A stretch of 64,000 nucleotides of DNA from Sphingopyxis terrae subsp. terrae NBRC 15098 (GTDB lineage Bacteria; Pseudomonadota; Alphaproteobacteria; Sphingomonadales; Sphingomonadaceae): contig NZ_CP013342.1 of assembly GCF_001610975.1 (NCBI RefSeq), positions 2,861,001-2,925,000 on the forward strand. The letters run 5' to 3'. Positions 44,117-53,535 of the stretch are shown here, piece after piece. The notes under the pieces were generated by a model. The model made no database searches and was not told the origin of the DNA. It was given only the letters and a program-made list of their open reading frames with translations. Positions within the stretch are counted from its first letter, which is position 1. Every line of letters starts with the position of its first letter. A program made the position numbers and the translations under genes.

Positions 44117-45490
44117 ATGCCCCGTAATCACGACATCGCCGAACTGCGCCGCCTCGACGTCGCGCATCATCTTCCCGCGCAGGCCGACTGGGCCGAAATC
44201 GAAAAACTCGGCGGCAGCCGCATCATCACCCATGCCGAAGGCTGCACGATCGTCGATGGCGACGGCCACCGTATCCTTGACGGCATGGCGGGCCTCTGGT
44301 GCGTCAATGTCGGCTATGGCCGCGAGGAACTGGTTGAGGCCGCGGCGGCGCAGATGCGCGAGCTGCCCTTCTATAATACTTTCTTCAAGACCGCGACGCC
44401 GCCGACCGTGACGCTCGCGGCCAAGATCGCCCAGCTCACCGGCGGGCGCCTGCCGCACATCTTTTTCAACGCCTCGGGCAGCGAGGCGAACGACACGGTG
44501 TTCCGCATGGTGCGCCATTATTGGAAACTGAAGGGCGAGCCAAAACGGACCGTCTTCATCAGCCGCTGGAATGCCTATCATGGTTCGACCGTCGCGGGCG
44601 TATCGCTCGGCGGGATGAAGGCCATGCACGCGCAGGGCGACCTGCCTATTCCCGGCGTCGAACATGTCCGCCAGCCCTATTTCTACGGCGAAGGGCAGGG
44701 GATGACCGAGGAGGAATTCTGCGATGCCTGCGTGGCTGCGATCGAGGACAAGATTCTGGAAGTCGGTCCCGAAAATTGCGCCGCCTTCATCGGCGAGCCG
44801 GTTCAGGGCGCCGGTGGGGTCATCATCCCGCCGAAGGGCTATTGGCCGAAGGTCGAGGCGGTGGTGCGCAAATATGGCCTGCTGCTCGTGGCCGACGAAG
44901 TCATCTGCGGCTTCGGGCGCACCGGGAAGATGTGGGGGCATGAAACCATGGGTTTCACCCCCGACCTGATGCCGATGGCGAAGGGGCTTTCGTCGGGCTA
45001 CCTTCCGATCTCGGCGACAGCGGTGGCGAGCCATGTCGTCGACGTGCTCAAGACCGGCGGCGATTTCGTCCACGGCTTTACCTATTCGGGCCATCCGGTC
45101 GCTGCGGCAGTCGCGCTCAAGAATATCGAGATCATCGAACGCGAAGGGCTGGTCGAACGCACCGGCAGCGTTACGGGGCCGCATCTGGCGAAAGCGCTTG
45201 CGACGCTGGACGATCATCCGCTCGTCGGTGAAACGCGCTCGATCGGCCTGCTCGGCGCGGTCGAGATCGTCGCCGACAAGGAAACGCGCGCGCGGTTCGG
45301 CGGCGCCGAAGGGACCGCCGGCCCGATGGCGCGCGACGCGTGCATTGCAAACGGACTGATGGTCCGCGGTATCCGCGACAGCCTCGTCATGTGCCCGCCG
45401 CTGGTCATCACCACCGAACAGATCGACGAGATGGTGGCGATCATCCGCAAATCGCTCGACGAGGTGATGCCGAAGCTGCGGGCGCTCTAG
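44117..45490 (+). CDS. Class III aminotransferase, omega-amino acid or polyamine:pyruvate type
   Basis: This 457-residue PLP enzyme has FFNASGSEANDTVFRMVRHY, RWNAYHGSTVAGVSLGG, FIGEPVQGAGGVIIPP, LVADEVICGFGRTGKMWG and the PLP Lys in MPMAKGLSSGYLPI, followed by HGFTYSGHPVAAA. It matches putrescine- or beta-alanine-pyruvate transaminases (SpuC-like). Its position between puuD and the Pot/Puu operon suggests polyamine or GABA transamination. The ATG is chosen at 44117. The open frame runs 18 codons further upstream into the repeat. Confidence 0.9.
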   Translation: MPRNHDIAELRRLDVAHHLPAQADWAEIEKLGGSRIITHAEGCTIVDGDGHRILDGMAGLWCVNVGYGREELVEAAAAQMRELPFYNTFFKTATPPTVTLAAKIAQLTGGRLPHIFFNASGSEANDTVFRMVRHYWKLKGEPKRTVFISRWNAYHGSTVAGVSLGGMKAMHAQGDLPIPGVEHVRQPYFYGEGQGMTEEEFCDACVAAIEDKILEVGPENCAAFIGEPVQGAGGVIIPPKGYWPKVEAVVRKYGLLLVADEVICGFGRTGKMWGHETMGFTPDLMPMAKGLSSGYLPISATAVASHVVDVLKTGGDFVHGFTYSGHPVAAAVALKNIEIIEREGLVERTGSVTGPHLAKALATLDDHPLVGETRSIGLLGAVEIVADKETRARFGGAEGTAGPMARDACIANGLMVRGIRDSLVMCPPLVITTEQIDEMVAIIRKSLDEVMPKLRAL

Positions 45491-45506
45491 CGATTTCTTG
45501 CCATTC

Positions 45507-45592
45507 CCGTTCGTGCTGAGCTTGTCGAAGCACTGTTTTCTTCTTTAGACGTGAAGAGAAGAACGGTCCTTCGACACGCTCAGGACGAGCGG
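45507..45592. repeat. CTGAGCNTGTCGAAG inverted repeat
   Basis: CCGTTCGTGCTGAGCTTGTC on the left and GTCCTTCGACACGCTCAGGA on the right are near-perfect inverted arms with about 37 bases between, including TTTTCTTCTTTAGACGTGAA. This is a widely seen alphaproteobacterial intergenic repeat. It lies between two co-oriented genes and could act as a terminator-like hairpin. Confidence 0.65.
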
Positions 45593-45628
45593 GTTGAGGG
45601 CATATGTCCAGTAAAAGGATCGACCTCC

Positions 45629-46564
45629 ATGCCATCCGGCCTTTTTGCGCTGCTCGATGACGTTGCCACTATCGCCAAGGTTGCGGCGGCGAGCATAGAC
45701 GACGTCGGCGCCGCGGCGTCGAAGGCCGGCGCCAAGGCCGCAGGGGTAGTGGTCGACGATACCGCGGTGACGCCGCGCTACGTCACCGGCTTCACGCCCG
45801 ATCGCGAATTGCCGATCATCTGGCGGATCACCAAGGGATCGCTGTTCAACAAGCTGGTGCTGATCCTGCCGGCGCTGTTGCTGCTGTCGACGTTCCTGCC
45901 CTGGGCGATTACGCCGCTGTTGATGATGGGCGGCGCCTATCTCTGCTTCGAGGGCGCGGAAAAGGTCATCCACGCGCTGCAGAAAGACAGGACGAGCCTG
46001 GAGGAAGATGCCGAGATCGTCGCCGACCGCAATCATGAAGAAGTGATGGTGAAGGGCGCGGTGCGCACCGACTTCATCCTGTCGGCCGAAATCATGGTGA
46101 TCGCGCTCAACGAAGTGCTGGACGAACATCTCGTGATGCGCGGCGCCACGCTTGCCGTCGTTGCCGTGCTGATTACCATCGCGGTCTATGGCGTGGTCGG
46201 GTTGATCGTGAAGATGGACGATATCGGTCTGCACATGGCGAAGGAAGGCAACAGGGCGCGCCGCGCGATCGGGCGCGGGCTCGTCGATTTCATGCCGAAG
46301 TTGCTGGCCGCGCTGGCGACGATCGGCACGGCCGCCATGTTGTGGGTCGGCGGGCAGATCGTGCTGCACGGCCTGCACGAATATCATATCGGCGGTATTG
46401 CCGAAGCGCTCGAATTGCTGGCTCATTCGGTCGCGGGCGGACTGCCGCTCGAAGGGCTTTGGACGTGGCTCATCAAGGCGACCGGCGACGGCATCTTCGG
46501 ATTGCTGCTCGGCAGCGTGATCGTCGGCGTGCTGCACTTCGTGCCGGGCAAGAAGGCCCATTGA
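45629..46564 (+). CDS. DUF808 (YedI-like) membrane protein
   Basis: This 311-residue membrane protein matches DUF808: SGLFALLDDVATIAKVAAAS, VTPRYVTGFTPDRELPIIWR, GGAYLCFEGAEKVIHAL, VKGAVRTDFILSAEIMVIAL. About six hydrophobic segments are visible. E. coli YedI is an inner-membrane protein of unknown function. ATG at 45629 follows a weak ribosome site. The upstream open frame reads through a repeat and is rejected. It is flanked by repeats on both sides. Confidence 0.9.
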   Translation: MPSGLFALLDDVATIAKVAAASIDDVGAAASKAGAKAAGVVVDDTAVTPRYVTGFTPDRELPIIWRITKGSLFNKLVLILPALLLLSTFLPWAITPLLMMGGAYLCFEGAEKVIHALQKDRTSLEEDAEIVADRNHEEVMVKGAVRTDFILSAEIMVIALNEVLDEHLVMRGATLAVVAVLITIAVYGVVGLIVKMDDIGLHMAKEGNRARRAIGRGLVDFMPKLLAALATIGTAAMLWVGGQIVLHGLHEYHIGGIAEALELLAHSVAGGLPLEGLWTWLIKATGDGIFGLLLGSVIVGVLHFVPGKKAH

Positions 46565-46567
46565 TTT

Positions 46568-46641
46568 CGTCATCCCGGACTTGATCCGGGATCCACCGCG
46601 GCACCGGAAGTCATGGACCCCGGATCAAGTCCGGGGTGACG
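46568..46641. repeat. CCGGACTTGATCCGG paired-hairpin repeat between convergent genes
   Basis: CGTCATCCCGGACTTGATCC and GGATCAAGTCCGGGGTGACG are inverted arms about 30 bases apart. Each arm also contains a small hairpin. The element sits between the DUF808 gene and the convergent potG. It is a common dispersed repeat and may work as a bidirectional terminator here. Confidence 0.7.
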
Positions 46642-46659
46642 ATGGTGCAAGGGTTGCCG

Positions 46660-47790
46660 TCAGCCCAGCAACACCACCGGGCTGTCGGCGCGCCAGTGCA
46701 TGCTGACCTTGTCGTCCCAGGTGAAATCCTCCTGGTCGTGACGCGACAGATTGGGGCGCGACACGCGTAGCCGCGCACCCGATTCGAGTTCGATATCGTA
46801 AAGGGTGATATCGCCGAGATAGCTCATGCCCTTGATCGTGCCGCGCGCGAAATTATGCCCCTCCGGGGCGTCCTGCGCCGCGGCGCGCACCGCTTTGCCT
46901 TCGCCCGGAACGTGCAGATAGATTTTCTCGGGCCGCAGCGCGACCCAGACGTCGGCGCCATGTGGGCCGGTCACGCCATGGTTCAGATAGACGCGCCCCA
47001 ATCCGGGGCAATCGACCGCGGCGCGATCGGGTTCGTCGAGCGTCAGCTTGCCTTCGAAGATGTTCACCGAACCGACGAAATCGGCAACGAAGCGATTGGC
47101 GGGATATTCGTACAGGTCCGAAGGCCCGGCGAGCTGCGCCACGTCACCCTTGTTGATCACCGCGATGCGGCTCGCCATCGACAGCGCCTCATCCTGGTCG
47201 TGCGTCACGGTGACGAAGGTGATGCCGACCTGGTCCTGCAGGTCGGCGAGCTCGAACTGCATCTGCGCGCGCAATTTGGCGTCGAGCGCCGACAGCGGTT
47301 CGTCGAGGAGCAGCACCTTCGGCCGCATGATGAGGCTGCGCGCCAGCGCGACGCGCTGCCGCTGGCCGCCCGACATCTGGTCGGGCATGCGGTCTTCGAA
47401 GCCGCCGAGCTTTACCAGCTCGAGCGCTTCGGCAACGCGGTCCTTGACTTCGCCGCCGCGCACGCCAGCGATCTTGAGGCCGTAGGCGACATTGTCGGCG
47501 ACGCTCATGTGCGGAAAGACGGCATAGCTCTGGAACACCATGTTCACCGGCCGCTTGTTCGGCGGGATACCGGCCATGTCCTGCCCGTCGATCAGGATAT
47601 GGCCCTCGGTCGGCAATTCGAAGCCGGCGATCATGCGCAGCAGCGTCGTCTTGCCGCAGCCCGACGGGCCGAGCAGCACGAAGAACTCGCCCGCCATGAT
47701 GTCGAGGCTGACGTTATCGACCGCGGTCACCTTGCCGAAGCGTTTGGAGACATTCTGGATCTGGATGATCGGCTTGGGCGCGTCGGTCAT
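46660..47790 (-). CDS. potG: Polyamine ABC transporter ATP-binding protein
   Basis: This is a 376-residue ATPase with Walker A GPSGCGKTT (residues 41-49), signature MSGGQRQRVALARSL, Walker B VLLLDEPLSALD and an H-loop VTHDQDEALS. A C-terminal TOBE domain (about 290-376) follows. It powers uptake of putrescine or spermidine through the PotH and PotI permeases encoded just upstream on the same strand. ATG at 47790 is three bases after the potI stop. The longer open frame is a shadow of potI. Confidence 0.92.
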   Translation of the reverse strand: MTDAPKPIIQIQNVSKRFGKVTAVDNVSLDIMAGEFFVLLGPSGCGKTTLLRMIAGFELPTEGHILIDGQDMAGIPPNKRPVNMVFQSYAVFPHMSVADNVAYGLKIAGVRGGEVKDRVAEALELVKLGGFEDRMPDQMSGGQRQRVALARSLIMRPKVLLLDEPLSALDAKLRAQMQFELADLQDQVGITFVTVTHDQDEALSMASRIAVINKGDVAQLAGPSDLYEYPANRFVADFVGSVNIFEGKLTLDEPDRAAVDCPGLGRVYLNHGVTGPHGADVWVALRPEKIYLHVPGEGKAVRAAAQDAPEGHNFARGTIKGMSYLGDITLYDIELESGARLRVSRPNLSRHDQEDFTWDDKVSMHWRADSPVVLLG

Positions 47791-47792
47791 GG

Positions 47793-48638
47793 TCAGTGGG
47801 TTTCCGCAATGGCTTTGACGCCCTGAAGTTTCAGCGCGACGGCGGTGAGCAGGATGGTGAGGAGGATGAGCAGCGTCGATGCCGCGTTGACTTCGGGCGT
47901 CACCGAGAAGCGGACCATCGAATAGACCTTCACCGGGAAGGTGATCGTGTCGGGGCCGCTGGTGAAATAGGTGATGACGAAATCGTCGAGGCTGAGCGTG
48001 AAGGACAGCAGCGCGCCCGCGATCAGCGCCGGGCGCATGTGCGGGATCAGCACATCGCGGACCACCGCCCATTCGCCGGCGCCGAGGTCCTTTGCCGCTT
48101 CCTCCTGCTCGCGGTTGAAGGTGGCGAGGCGCGATCGCACGACCATCGTCACGAACGGAAAGCAGAAGGTGATGTGGGCAATGATGATCGCGCCGAGATT
48201 GAAGGGCCAGATCAGGTCGGTCGGCCATTCGAGCCATTTGGCGAAAAAGATCAGGAAGGCGACGCCCATGCAGATTTCGGGAACGATGATCGGCAGCGAA
48301 ATCGTTCCGTCGACCGCGCCCTTCAACGGGAAGCGGAAACGCCAGAGCATCACCGCCGCGACCGCGCCGAGGATCAGGCTGATAAGCGTCGCGAGCGCCG
48401 CGATGGTGAGCGAGTTGACGAGCGCTTCGACCAGCACGTCGTTGCCGAGCGCCTTGTCATAATATTTGAGCGTGAAGCCGCGCCAGACGACGTTGCGCTT
48501 GCTGTCGTTGAAGCTGAAGATCATCAGCACGACCAGCGGAGCGTAGAGAAAGACCATGACCGCGCCGACCCACAGCCGCATCCACAGGGTGCGGCTATAT
48601 TCCAGCGGCGCGCGCGGGGTGCGGGAAAAGATCGCCAT
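47793..48638 (-). CDS. potI: Polyamine ABC transporter permease
   Basis: This 281-residue permease has six predicted helices (TLWMRLWVGAVMVFLYAPLV near the N-terminus). The EAA-type loop AAKDLGAGEWAVVRDVLIPH contacts the ATPase. It forms the membrane channel with PotH. The ATG shares one base with the potH stop. The protein is a normal length for PotI/PotC. Confidence 0.92.
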   Translation of the reverse strand: MAIFSRTPRAPLEYSRTLWMRLWVGAVMVFLYAPLVVLMIFSFNDSKRNVVWRGFTLKYYDKALGNDVLVEALVNSLTIAALATLISLILGAVAAVMLWRFRFPLKGAVDGTISLPIIVPEICMGVAFLIFFAKWLEWPTDLIWPFNLGAIIIAHITFCFPFVTMVVRSRLATFNREQEEAAKDLGAGEWAVVRDVLIPHMRPALIAGALLSFTLSLDDFVITYFTSGPDTITFPVKVYSMVRFSVTPEVNAASTLLILLTILLTAVALKLQGVKAIAETH

Positions 48639-49543
48639 CAGCGCGCCTCCGGCACCTTGCGCCGCATCGATTGCAGCGCGATCAGGATGAACATCGCATA
48701 GATGAGGATGAAAGAGAGCGCAGCGCCGAACGGCCAGTCGTTCGCCTTCTTGAACTGCCGTTCGATAACGTTTGCGATCATCTGGCTGTCGGTCCCGCCC
48801 ATCAGGTCCGGCGTGAGATAAGCGCCGAGCGCGGGGATCAGCGTGATCATCACGCCGGCGACGATGCCCGGCGCGGCGAGCGGCACGACGATGCGCATGA
48901 TCGTGCGGAAATGCCCGGCGCCAAGGTCGAGGCTCGCCTCGATCAGGCTGCGGTCGAGCCGGTCAAGCGCGGCATAGAGCGGCAGCACCATGAAGGGCAG
49001 GTGGACGTAGACGAGCCCGAAGACGACCGCGAAATTGTTGAAGAGCAGTTGCACGGGCTCCCATGTCGGAAGCGGCTGCATCCCGACGAGCGTCTTGAGC
49101 CAGCTCGCACCGTCCCACAGCGCGCCCAGGCCCTTGTTGGCAAAGCCCTGGGTGCCAAGCAGCATCATCAGCGCATAGGTGCGGATCAGCAAATTGGTCC
49201 AGAAGGGCAGCATGATGCCGAGCAGCAGCCACGGCCGCCATTTCTCGCTCGCGAAGGTGATCGCCATCGCCACGGGAAAGCCCACGATCAGGCAGATCAG
49301 CGTAACGAGTGCTGCAACCGCGAAGCTTTTGCCGAAGATCGACAGATAGAGAATTTCGGTCGCGCGCTTGTAATTTTCGAGCGTTCCCGAAAATTCGATC
49401 TCGGTCAGGCCGCGGTTCTCGCCGAAGCTGTAGAACCAGACGATCGCCATCGGGATGACGAAGAACAGGAGGGTCCATAGCAGGGTCGGAACCGACACCG
49501 CCGCGAAGACCCGCTTGTTCGCTTTCCAGTCCTGCTCGGCCAT
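48638..49543 (-). CDS. potH: Polyamine ABC transporter permease
   Basis: This 301-residue inner-membrane permease has a long first periplasmic loop and the cytoplasmic EAA loop EASLDLGAGHFRTIMRIVVP. Motifs such as FWTNLLIRTYALMMLLG are typical of PotB/PotH. It partners PotI. It starts 24 bases after the binding-protein stop within the polyamine operon. Confidence 0.92.
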   Translation of the reverse strand: MAEQDWKANKRVFAAVSVPTLLWTLLFFVIPMAIVWFYSFGENRGLTEIEFSGTLENYKRATEILYLSIFGKSFAVAALVTLICLIVGFPVAMAITFASEKWRPWLLLGIMLPFWTNLLIRTYALMMLLGTQGFANKGLGALWDGASWLKTLVGMQPLPTWEPVQLLFNNFAVVFGLVYVHLPFMVLPLYAALDRLDRSLIEASLDLGAGHFRTIMRIVVPLAAPGIVAGVMITLIPALGAYLTPDLMGGTDSQMIANVIERQFKKANDWPFGAALSFILIYAMFILIALQSMRRKVPEAR

Positions 49544-49567
49544 CCCCCCGATGCCCCTTTCAGACCG

Positions 49568-50674
49568 TTACGACGCCCGCACCTTCGTAAAGGCTTCCTC
49601 GTAGAGCGGCTGAAGCTTTTCGTTGAACTTCGCATATTCGCACTTGGCGAGCACGTCCGCGGGCGGGAAGATGACCGGATTGTTCTTGTAGCTGTCGGGC
49701 ATCAGCGCCTTCGCGGCGGCATTTGGGGTCGGGTAGAGGATCGTTTCGGTGATCTTCTTGTCGACCTCGGCATCGAGCATATAGTTGATGAAGGCGTGGG
49801 CGTTCTTCGGGTGCGGCGCGCCCTTCGGAATGCACAGCGTATCCGAATTGAGCTGGCTGCCTTCCTTCGGCACGACGAAATCGAGATCGGGATCCTCGGT
49901 CATCGCCTGCGCGATGTCGCCATTATATTCGAGCACGACATCGACGTCGCCCTTGAGCAGCAGATCCTGCCCGTCATCCTCGTGGAATTTCTTCACATAG
50001 GGCTTTTGTTTGATCATCATCGCCGAAATGGTCTGAATATCTTCGGGCGTCAGCGAATTGACCGATTTGCCGAGATATTTGCCATAGAGGCGGAACATGT
50101 CGCCGGCCTCCGACAGCCAGGCCATGCGGCCCTTATATTCGTCGCTGTCGAACAGGACCTTCCAGCTGTCGGGCGCGGTCTTCACCTTCGACTTGCGATA
50201 GCCGATACCCAGAACCAGCCAGGTGTAAGGCATCGAGAATTTGCGGCCCGGATCATAATCGACGTTCAGGAAGCTGGGGTCGATATTCTTCATGTTCGGG
50301 ATCTGCGCATGATCGAGCGGCATCAGCATGTCGGCGCGCGCCATGCGTTCGACAAAGTCGTTCGACGGCACGATGACGTCATAGCCGGGATTGCCCGCCT
50401 TGAACTTCGCGAACAGCGTGTCGTTGCTGTCGAACAGGTCCATCGTGACATCGACGCCGGTCGACGCCTTGAAATCGTCGAGCGTCGTTTCGCCGATATA
50501 GGTGTCCCAGTTGTAGAAGTTGAGCTTCGCCTCTTCGCCGTTGGCAAGCTTCTTGTCGCTGCCCTTGCTGCACGCGGCGAGGCCGCCGAAGCTGATCCCG
50601 ATTGCGGCGACGCCCATCGCCTGAAGCAGCGAGCGGCGATTGCGGCCCTGCGCGAGCAGTTCGTTCAAATCCAT
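49568..50674 (-). CDS. potF: Polyamine-binding periplasmic protein (PotF-like)
   Basis: This is a 368-residue solute-binding protein. The N-terminus has RRSLLQAMGVAAIGISFGG followed by LAACSKGSD, which combines a twin-arginine-like motif with a lipobox, so it may be a Tat-exported lipoprotein. The mature part matches PotD/PotF (LNFYNWDTYIGETTLDDFKA, DVIVPSNDFVERMARADMLM, DGQDLLLKGDVDVVLEYNGD). ATG at 50674 has GGGAGG upstream. It delivers polyamines to PotGHI. Confidence 0.92.
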   Translation of the reverse strand: MDLNELLAQGRNRRSLLQAMGVAAIGISFGGLAACSKGSDKKLANGEEAKLNFYNWDTYIGETTLDDFKASTGVDVTMDLFDSNDTLFAKFKAGNPGYDVIVPSNDFVERMARADMLMPLDHAQIPNMKNIDPSFLNVDYDPGRKFSMPYTWLVLGIGYRKSKVKTAPDSWKVLFDSDEYKGRMAWLSEAGDMFRLYGKYLGKSVNSLTPEDIQTISAMMIKQKPYVKKFHEDDGQDLLLKGDVDVVLEYNGDIAQAMTEDPDLDFVVPKEGSQLNSDTLCIPKGAPHPKNAHAFINYMLDAEVDKKITETILYPTPNAAAKALMPDSYKNNPVIFPPADVLAKCEYAKFNEKLQPLYEEAFTKVRAS

Positions 50675-50792
50675 GGCGGGCCTCCCTGATTGTGACCGCA
50701 AGCTGACTCATTAATGTCGGCTTGAAAAGAGGCTTTTTTGCACCGCAACACGAATCCCTGATATTTTCGTGCGTCGTGACCCAGGCTGGTCG

Positions 50793-52184
50793 CTATGCGT
50801 TGCGCAGATACCAGTCGTAGTCGATCGTCGGCACCGTCCCGAAATAGCGATCCTGTTCGACCCGCTTCACGATGCTGAACATGTCGACGAAGCGGTCGCC
50901 GAGATAATCGCGCATCAGCGCCGAGGCGTGGAAGCGGTCGACCGCCGCGAACCAGTTCGACGGCGGCTTGTCGTCGCCCGAGGCGTCGCGATCATAGCCG
51001 TTGCCGACGACCGCCGGACCCGGGTCGGTCCGGCTTGTCATTCCGTGATGCATGCCGGCGAGCACGGCGGCTACCGCGAGATAGGGATTGGCATCGGCGC
51101 CGCAGGCGCGATGCTCGACATGCCGGCTTGGCGGCGGCCCGGCCGGGATGCGGAAGGACACGGTGCGATTGTTGACCCCCCACGTCGGCGCTACGGGGGC
51201 GTAGCTGTTCGCCTTGAACCGGCGATAGCTGTTGGCGTGCGGGGCAAAGAGCGCAAAGCCGTCGCCGACGCTGCCGATCATGCCGCCGATCGCGTGGCGC
51301 AGCGCATCGGTGCCCTCGGGATCGTCGCTCGCAAAGATATTGCCGCCCGCGCCATCGTTGACCGAGACGTGGATGTGCATGCCGCTGCCCGCCTGTTCGG
51401 CGAAAGGCTTGGCCATGAAGGTCGCCTCGAGCCCATGTTGCTGCGCGATCGCCTTGACCAGCCTTTTGTACATGATCGCGTCGTCGCAGGCGCGCAGCGC
51501 GTCCGGCTTGTGGCGCAGCGTCAGCTCGAACTGGCCCGGCGCAAATTCGCTGATCGCGCTTTCGAGCGGCAGGCCCTGCACGTCGGTCGCCGCATAGAGG
51601 GCGTCGAAGAAGGGACGAAAGTCGTCGAGTTCACGCAGGCCATAGACTTCGACATTGCGCGGCGTGTCGCGGCTGTAGCCGGGGCGGGCGGGGCGCACCG
51701 ACCCGTCGCGCGCGCGGCGCGGGTCGAGCAGGTAGAATTCCAGCTCGACTGCAAGCACCGGGGTCAGGCCGTCGGCGGTGTAGCGGTCGATCACGCGGCC
51801 GAGGACATGGCGGGGATCGAGGTCGTGCGGCGTGCAGTCGAGTTCATAGAAATCGACGAGGAACTGCGCGGCCCGATCGCCGCCCCACGGCGTGCGGACG
51901 AGGGTGCCGGGGATCGGCTTCATCGATCGGTCGGCGTCGCCATCTTCCCAGACCAAGCCCGTTTCGACGGTGTCCTGCCCAGTGATGTCGACGACAGTGA
52001 TCGAGCCGGGGAACATGCGTCCGCTTTCATAGACAGCGAGCACTTCATGTTGGCGCAGCCGCTTGCCGCGCGGGACGCCGCCCATGTCGGTATAGATCAT
52101 CTCGATCGAATCGACGTCGGGATTGGCCCGGAAGAATTCCTCGGCCTCCGACCGCGGCGCGATCACGCCCGACGACTTCGCCAT
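50793..52184 (-). CDS. puuA: Gamma-glutamylpolyamine synthetase, glutamine-synthetase family (copy 1)
   Basis: This 463-residue enzyme of the glutamine synthetase fold has MIYTDMGGVPRGKRL, AVELEFYLLD, SEFAPGQFELTLRHKPDAL, MAKPFAEQAGSGMHIHVSVND and ANPYLAVAAVLAGM. It ligates glutamate to a polyamine or other amine using ATP. The sequence differs clearly from copy 2 at 54817, so the two may prefer different amines. It lies eight bases after an aminotransferase gene on the same strand. Confidence 0.88.
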   Translation of the reverse strand: MAKSSGVIAPRSEAEEFFRANPDVDSIEMIYTDMGGVPRGKRLRQHEVLAVYESGRMFPGSITVVDITGQDTVETGLVWEDGDADRSMKPIPGTLVRTPWGGDRAAQFLVDFYELDCTPHDLDPRHVLGRVIDRYTADGLTPVLAVELEFYLLDPRRARDGSVRPARPGYSRDTPRNVEVYGLRELDDFRPFFDALYAATDVQGLPLESAISEFAPGQFELTLRHKPDALRACDDAIMYKRLVKAIAQQHGLEATFMAKPFAEQAGSGMHIHVSVNDGAGGNIFASDDPEGTDALRHAIGGMIGSVGDGFALFAPHANSYRRFKANSYAPVAPTWGVNNRTVSFRIPAGPPPSRHVEHRACGADANPYLAVAAVLAGMHHGMTSRTDPGPAVVGNGYDRDASGDDKPPSNWFAAVDRFHASALMRDYLGDRFVDMFSIVKRVEQDRYFGTVPTIDYDWYLRNA

Positions 52185-52191
52185 TGCCCCA

Positions 52192-53535
52192 CTACTCCTT
52201 CAGCGCCTTGATGCAGTCGGCGAAGCCGCCGACCAGCCGGTCGATCTGGTCGTCGCCGGTCACCGGGCTCACCAACATCATATTGTGAAATGGCGCCAGC
52301 AAAATTCCCCGATTGGCGAGGAAAATGTGGATCGCGGCCTCCAGCGCGGGGTGCATCGCCGCCTTCGCCTCGCCGCCGCTGCGGGGCGGGACGAGACAGG
52401 TCAGAAACTCGACGCGCGCGCCGACCTGCGTGACGTGCCAGTCGAGCGACGCAGCGGCGATTTCGCGCTCCAGCCCCGTGACCAGCCGCGCGGCGCCGCG
52501 CAACATGGCGTCATAGGCGGTGGGGGTGATGACCTCGCCGAGCATGACGTCCATCGCAGTGATCGCAAGCGCGTTGGCGGAGAGCGTCGTGCCGATGCCG
52601 CTATGCCCCGGCGGGCGCCTCCTGTTGAGCGCCGCCATGCGCTCCGCGACCGCGGCGCTGAAACCATAGACGGCGCACGGCACGCCGCCGCCGATCGACT
52701 TTCCGACGACCATCAGATCCGCCATAGGGCCGTGGGTGCGGGCATGGCCGCCATAGCCCGAAGAGATGCTGTGCGTTTCGTCGAAAACCAGCAGCGTGCC
52801 CGTCTCGTCGCACAGGCTGCGCAGCGTTTCGAGGAAGCCCGGCGCGTCCTGCACCATGCCGACGTTGGTCATGACGGGTTCGGCGAGGACGCAGGCGATA
52901 TCGCCGCTGCGCAGCGCGGCGGCAAGCGCGCCCGCATCGTTGAACTCGATCACCGTCGTCGTGCCGCGAAGATCGTGGACCTGGCCGATCAGGCTGGCGC
53001 GCATCACCGGCGCGCCGTTTTTCAGATCGACGAACACATCGTCGACGGCGCCATGATAGGCGCCGTTGAAGGTGAGGATTTTCGGGCGCCCGCTGATCCC
53101 GCGGCACCAGCGGATGACGGCGCGATTGGCTTCGCTCGCCGTGGTCGTCACCTGCCATTGCGGAAAGCCGAACATGGCCGAAAGCTTCGCGGCCAGCGCG
53201 GCACCGCGGGCGGTGGGCAGCATATAGCTCAGCCCCTCGGCCGCCTGCCGTGCGAGCGCGGCCGCGAGCGCGGGCGGCGAATGGCCGAACAGGCTGGCCG
53301 TGTCGCCAAGGCAGAAATCGTCATAGGTCCGCCCGTCGATGCTGGTCAGCGTCGCGTCCTTGGCCGAGGCGGCGACGATCGGGGCCGGGCTGGGCCAATC
53401 CTTCATCCAGTGGAAGGGCACTGACTGGAACCAGCCGGTCGCCGCGGCCTGATGCGCGAAAGCATGCGGGTTGTCGGCGCGGAAACGATCGGCCTCGCGC
53501 GCGGCGACGCGGGCGATGGCGGCGTCGGCGATCAT
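52192..53535 (-). CDS. Class III aminotransferase (glutamate-1-semialdehyde aminotransferase-like)
   Basis: This 447-residue PLP enzyme has TTTASEANRAVIRWCRGISG, FNGAYHGAVDDVFVDL, LVFDETHSISSGYGG and the PLP Lys in VVGKSIGGGVPCAVYGFS. The arrangement resembles glutamate-1-semialdehyde aminomutase, but the context is polyamine catabolism, so it more likely transaminates an amino-aldehyde or omega-amino acid. ATG at 53535 overlaps the oxidase stop (ATGA). A longer frame inside the oxidase gene is rejected. Confidence 0.87.
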   Translation of the reverse strand: MIADAAIARVAAREADRFRADNPHAFAHQAAATGWFQSVPFHWMKDWPSPAPIVAASAKDATLTSIDGRTYDDFCLGDTASLFGHSPPALAAALARQAAEGLSYMLPTARGAALAAKLSAMFGFPQWQVTTTASEANRAVIRWCRGISGRPKILTFNGAYHGAVDDVFVDLKNGAPVMRASLIGQVHDLRGTTTVIEFNDAGALAAALRSGDIACVLAEPVMTNVGMVQDAPGFLETLRSLCDETGTLLVFDETHSISSGYGGHARTHGPMADLMVVGKSIGGGVPCAVYGFSAAVAERMAALNRRRPPGHSGIGTTLSANALAITAMDVMLGEVITPTAYDAMLRGAARLVTGLEREIAAASLDWHVTQVGARVEFLTCLVPPRSGGEAKAAMHPALEAAIHIFLANRGILLAPFHNMMLVSPVTGDDQIDRLVGGFADCIKALKE

